From an uncultured Eubacteriales bacterium (GTDB lineage Bacteria; Bacillota; Clostridia; Christensenellales; Aristaeellaceae): a stretch of DNA of 64,000 nt. A program made the position numbers and the translations under genes. Below the pieces are notes generated by a model that saw only the letters and a program-made list of their open reading frames with translations, was not told the DNA's origin and made no database searches. The DNA lies in the NCBI GenBank assembly GCA_902793605.1, contig CADBEB010000001.1:1-64000 (forward strand), read 5' to 3'. Below are positions 63,664 to 64,000 of this stretch, piece after piece (the first letter of the stretch is position 1; every line of letters begins with the position of its first letter).

Positions 63664-64000
63664 AGGAAAAGATCCTCGCCGACCGTTACCGTTTGACAGA
63701 GCAGATCGGCATGGGCGGTATGGCTATCGTTTACCGGGCGGTCGACCTGCGGACAGGCCACAATGTGGCGGTGAAGGTCCTGCGGCCTGAATTCAACGAA
63801 GACAGCGAGTTTATCAGCCGTTTTCAGCGCGAAGCAGAAGCGGCCAGCAAGATGACGCACCATAATATCGTCAATCTGCTGGACGTGGGCATGGACGGTG
63901 AAAACCGCTATCTTGTCATGGAATATGTTCAGGGGAAGACCCTGAAGGAAGTGATCCAGGAACGCGGAAAACTAAGCGCACCGCTGGCATGCCAGATTGC
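63660..64000 (+). CDS. PrkC-type Ser/Thr protein kinase (3' end outside window)
   Basis: Only the first 113 codons are present: KILADRYRLTEQIGMGGMAIVYRAVD (Gly-rich loop), VAVKVLRPEF with the ATP-anchoring Lys, RFQREAEAASKMTHHNIVNLLDVG and YLVMEYVQGKTLKEVI. The full-length family has a membrane segment and PASTA domains, which cannot be checked here. ATGA overlap with the phosphatase gene. Confidence 0.93.
   Translation, partial: MKEKILADRYRLTEQIGMGGMAIVYRAVDLRTGHNVAVKVLRPEFNEDSEFISRFQREAEAASKMTHHNIVNLLDVGMDGENRYLVMEYVQGKTLKEVIQERGKLSAPLACQI

Overview
The window looks like chromosomal DNA of a Gram-positive anaerobe of the class Clostridia (Bacillota), with moderately high GC. This rests on Firmicutes-type gene orders (rimP-nusA-ylxR-ylxQ-infB-rbfA, ylxM-ffh-rpsP-khpA-rimM-trmD, infC-rpmI-rplT, hrcA-grpE-dnaK-dnaJ behind a perfect CIRCE element, priA-def-fmt-rsmB-rlmN-stp-prkC), strong AGGAGG ribosome binding sites, a class B sortase and a TAXI-type TRAP transporter. 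Intracellular xylo-oligosaccharide enzymes (GH8, GH120) suggest a gut or rumen fibre user; that habitat is inference. No phage, insertion sequence, integrase, CRISPR array or rRNA was seen.

Layout. 1-2.6 kb: the 3' end of a repeat-built surface protein with an SPNTG sorting signal, convergent with a class B sortase. 2.8-11.5 kb: a translation operon (rimP to ribF) behind a strong promoter and a long structured leader. 11.6-16.4 kb: glycogen phosphorylase, a divergent pair of odd small genes (an 80-residue protein and an Ala/Lys/Thr-rich histone H1-like protein), and a secreted protein. 16.5-24.8 kb, minus strand: one long operon from ylxM through ffh, rpsP, khpA, rimM, trmD, a membrane protein, a barstar-like protein, a metallo-hydrolase and comEC to holA. 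24.9-28.7 kb: a peptidoglycan-binding secreted protein, phosphofructokinase, and infC-rpmI-rplT behind a leader terminator.

28.9-36.4 kb: a cation/Ca2+ exchanger, a glycosidase-like protein of unrecognised family, a histidine phosphatase, a GH8 exo-oligoxylanase, a GH120 beta-xylosidase, and tRNA-Arg(CCG). 36.5-45.6 kb: mixed lipid and envelope genes (acyl-ACP thioesterase, F420 ligase-like protein, glycosyltransferase fused to a GtrA-like domain, two Lgt-like membrane proteins, phosphodiester glycosidase, degenerate acyltransferase). 45.6-50.5 kb: the heat-shock operon. 50.6-56.4 kb: VanZ-like protein, trmL, cysteine desulfurase and a TAXI TRAP transporter. 56.5-64 kb: priA to the start of prkC.

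The signals most worth a second look are a family of dispersed palindromic intergenic repeats whose outer stems differ in sequence but keep their pairing, the long attenuator-like leader before rimP, a probable AUC start codon for infC, the promoter/terminator/inverted-repeat overlap before ylxM-ffh, and the unassigned glycosidase-like protein beside the xylan genes.
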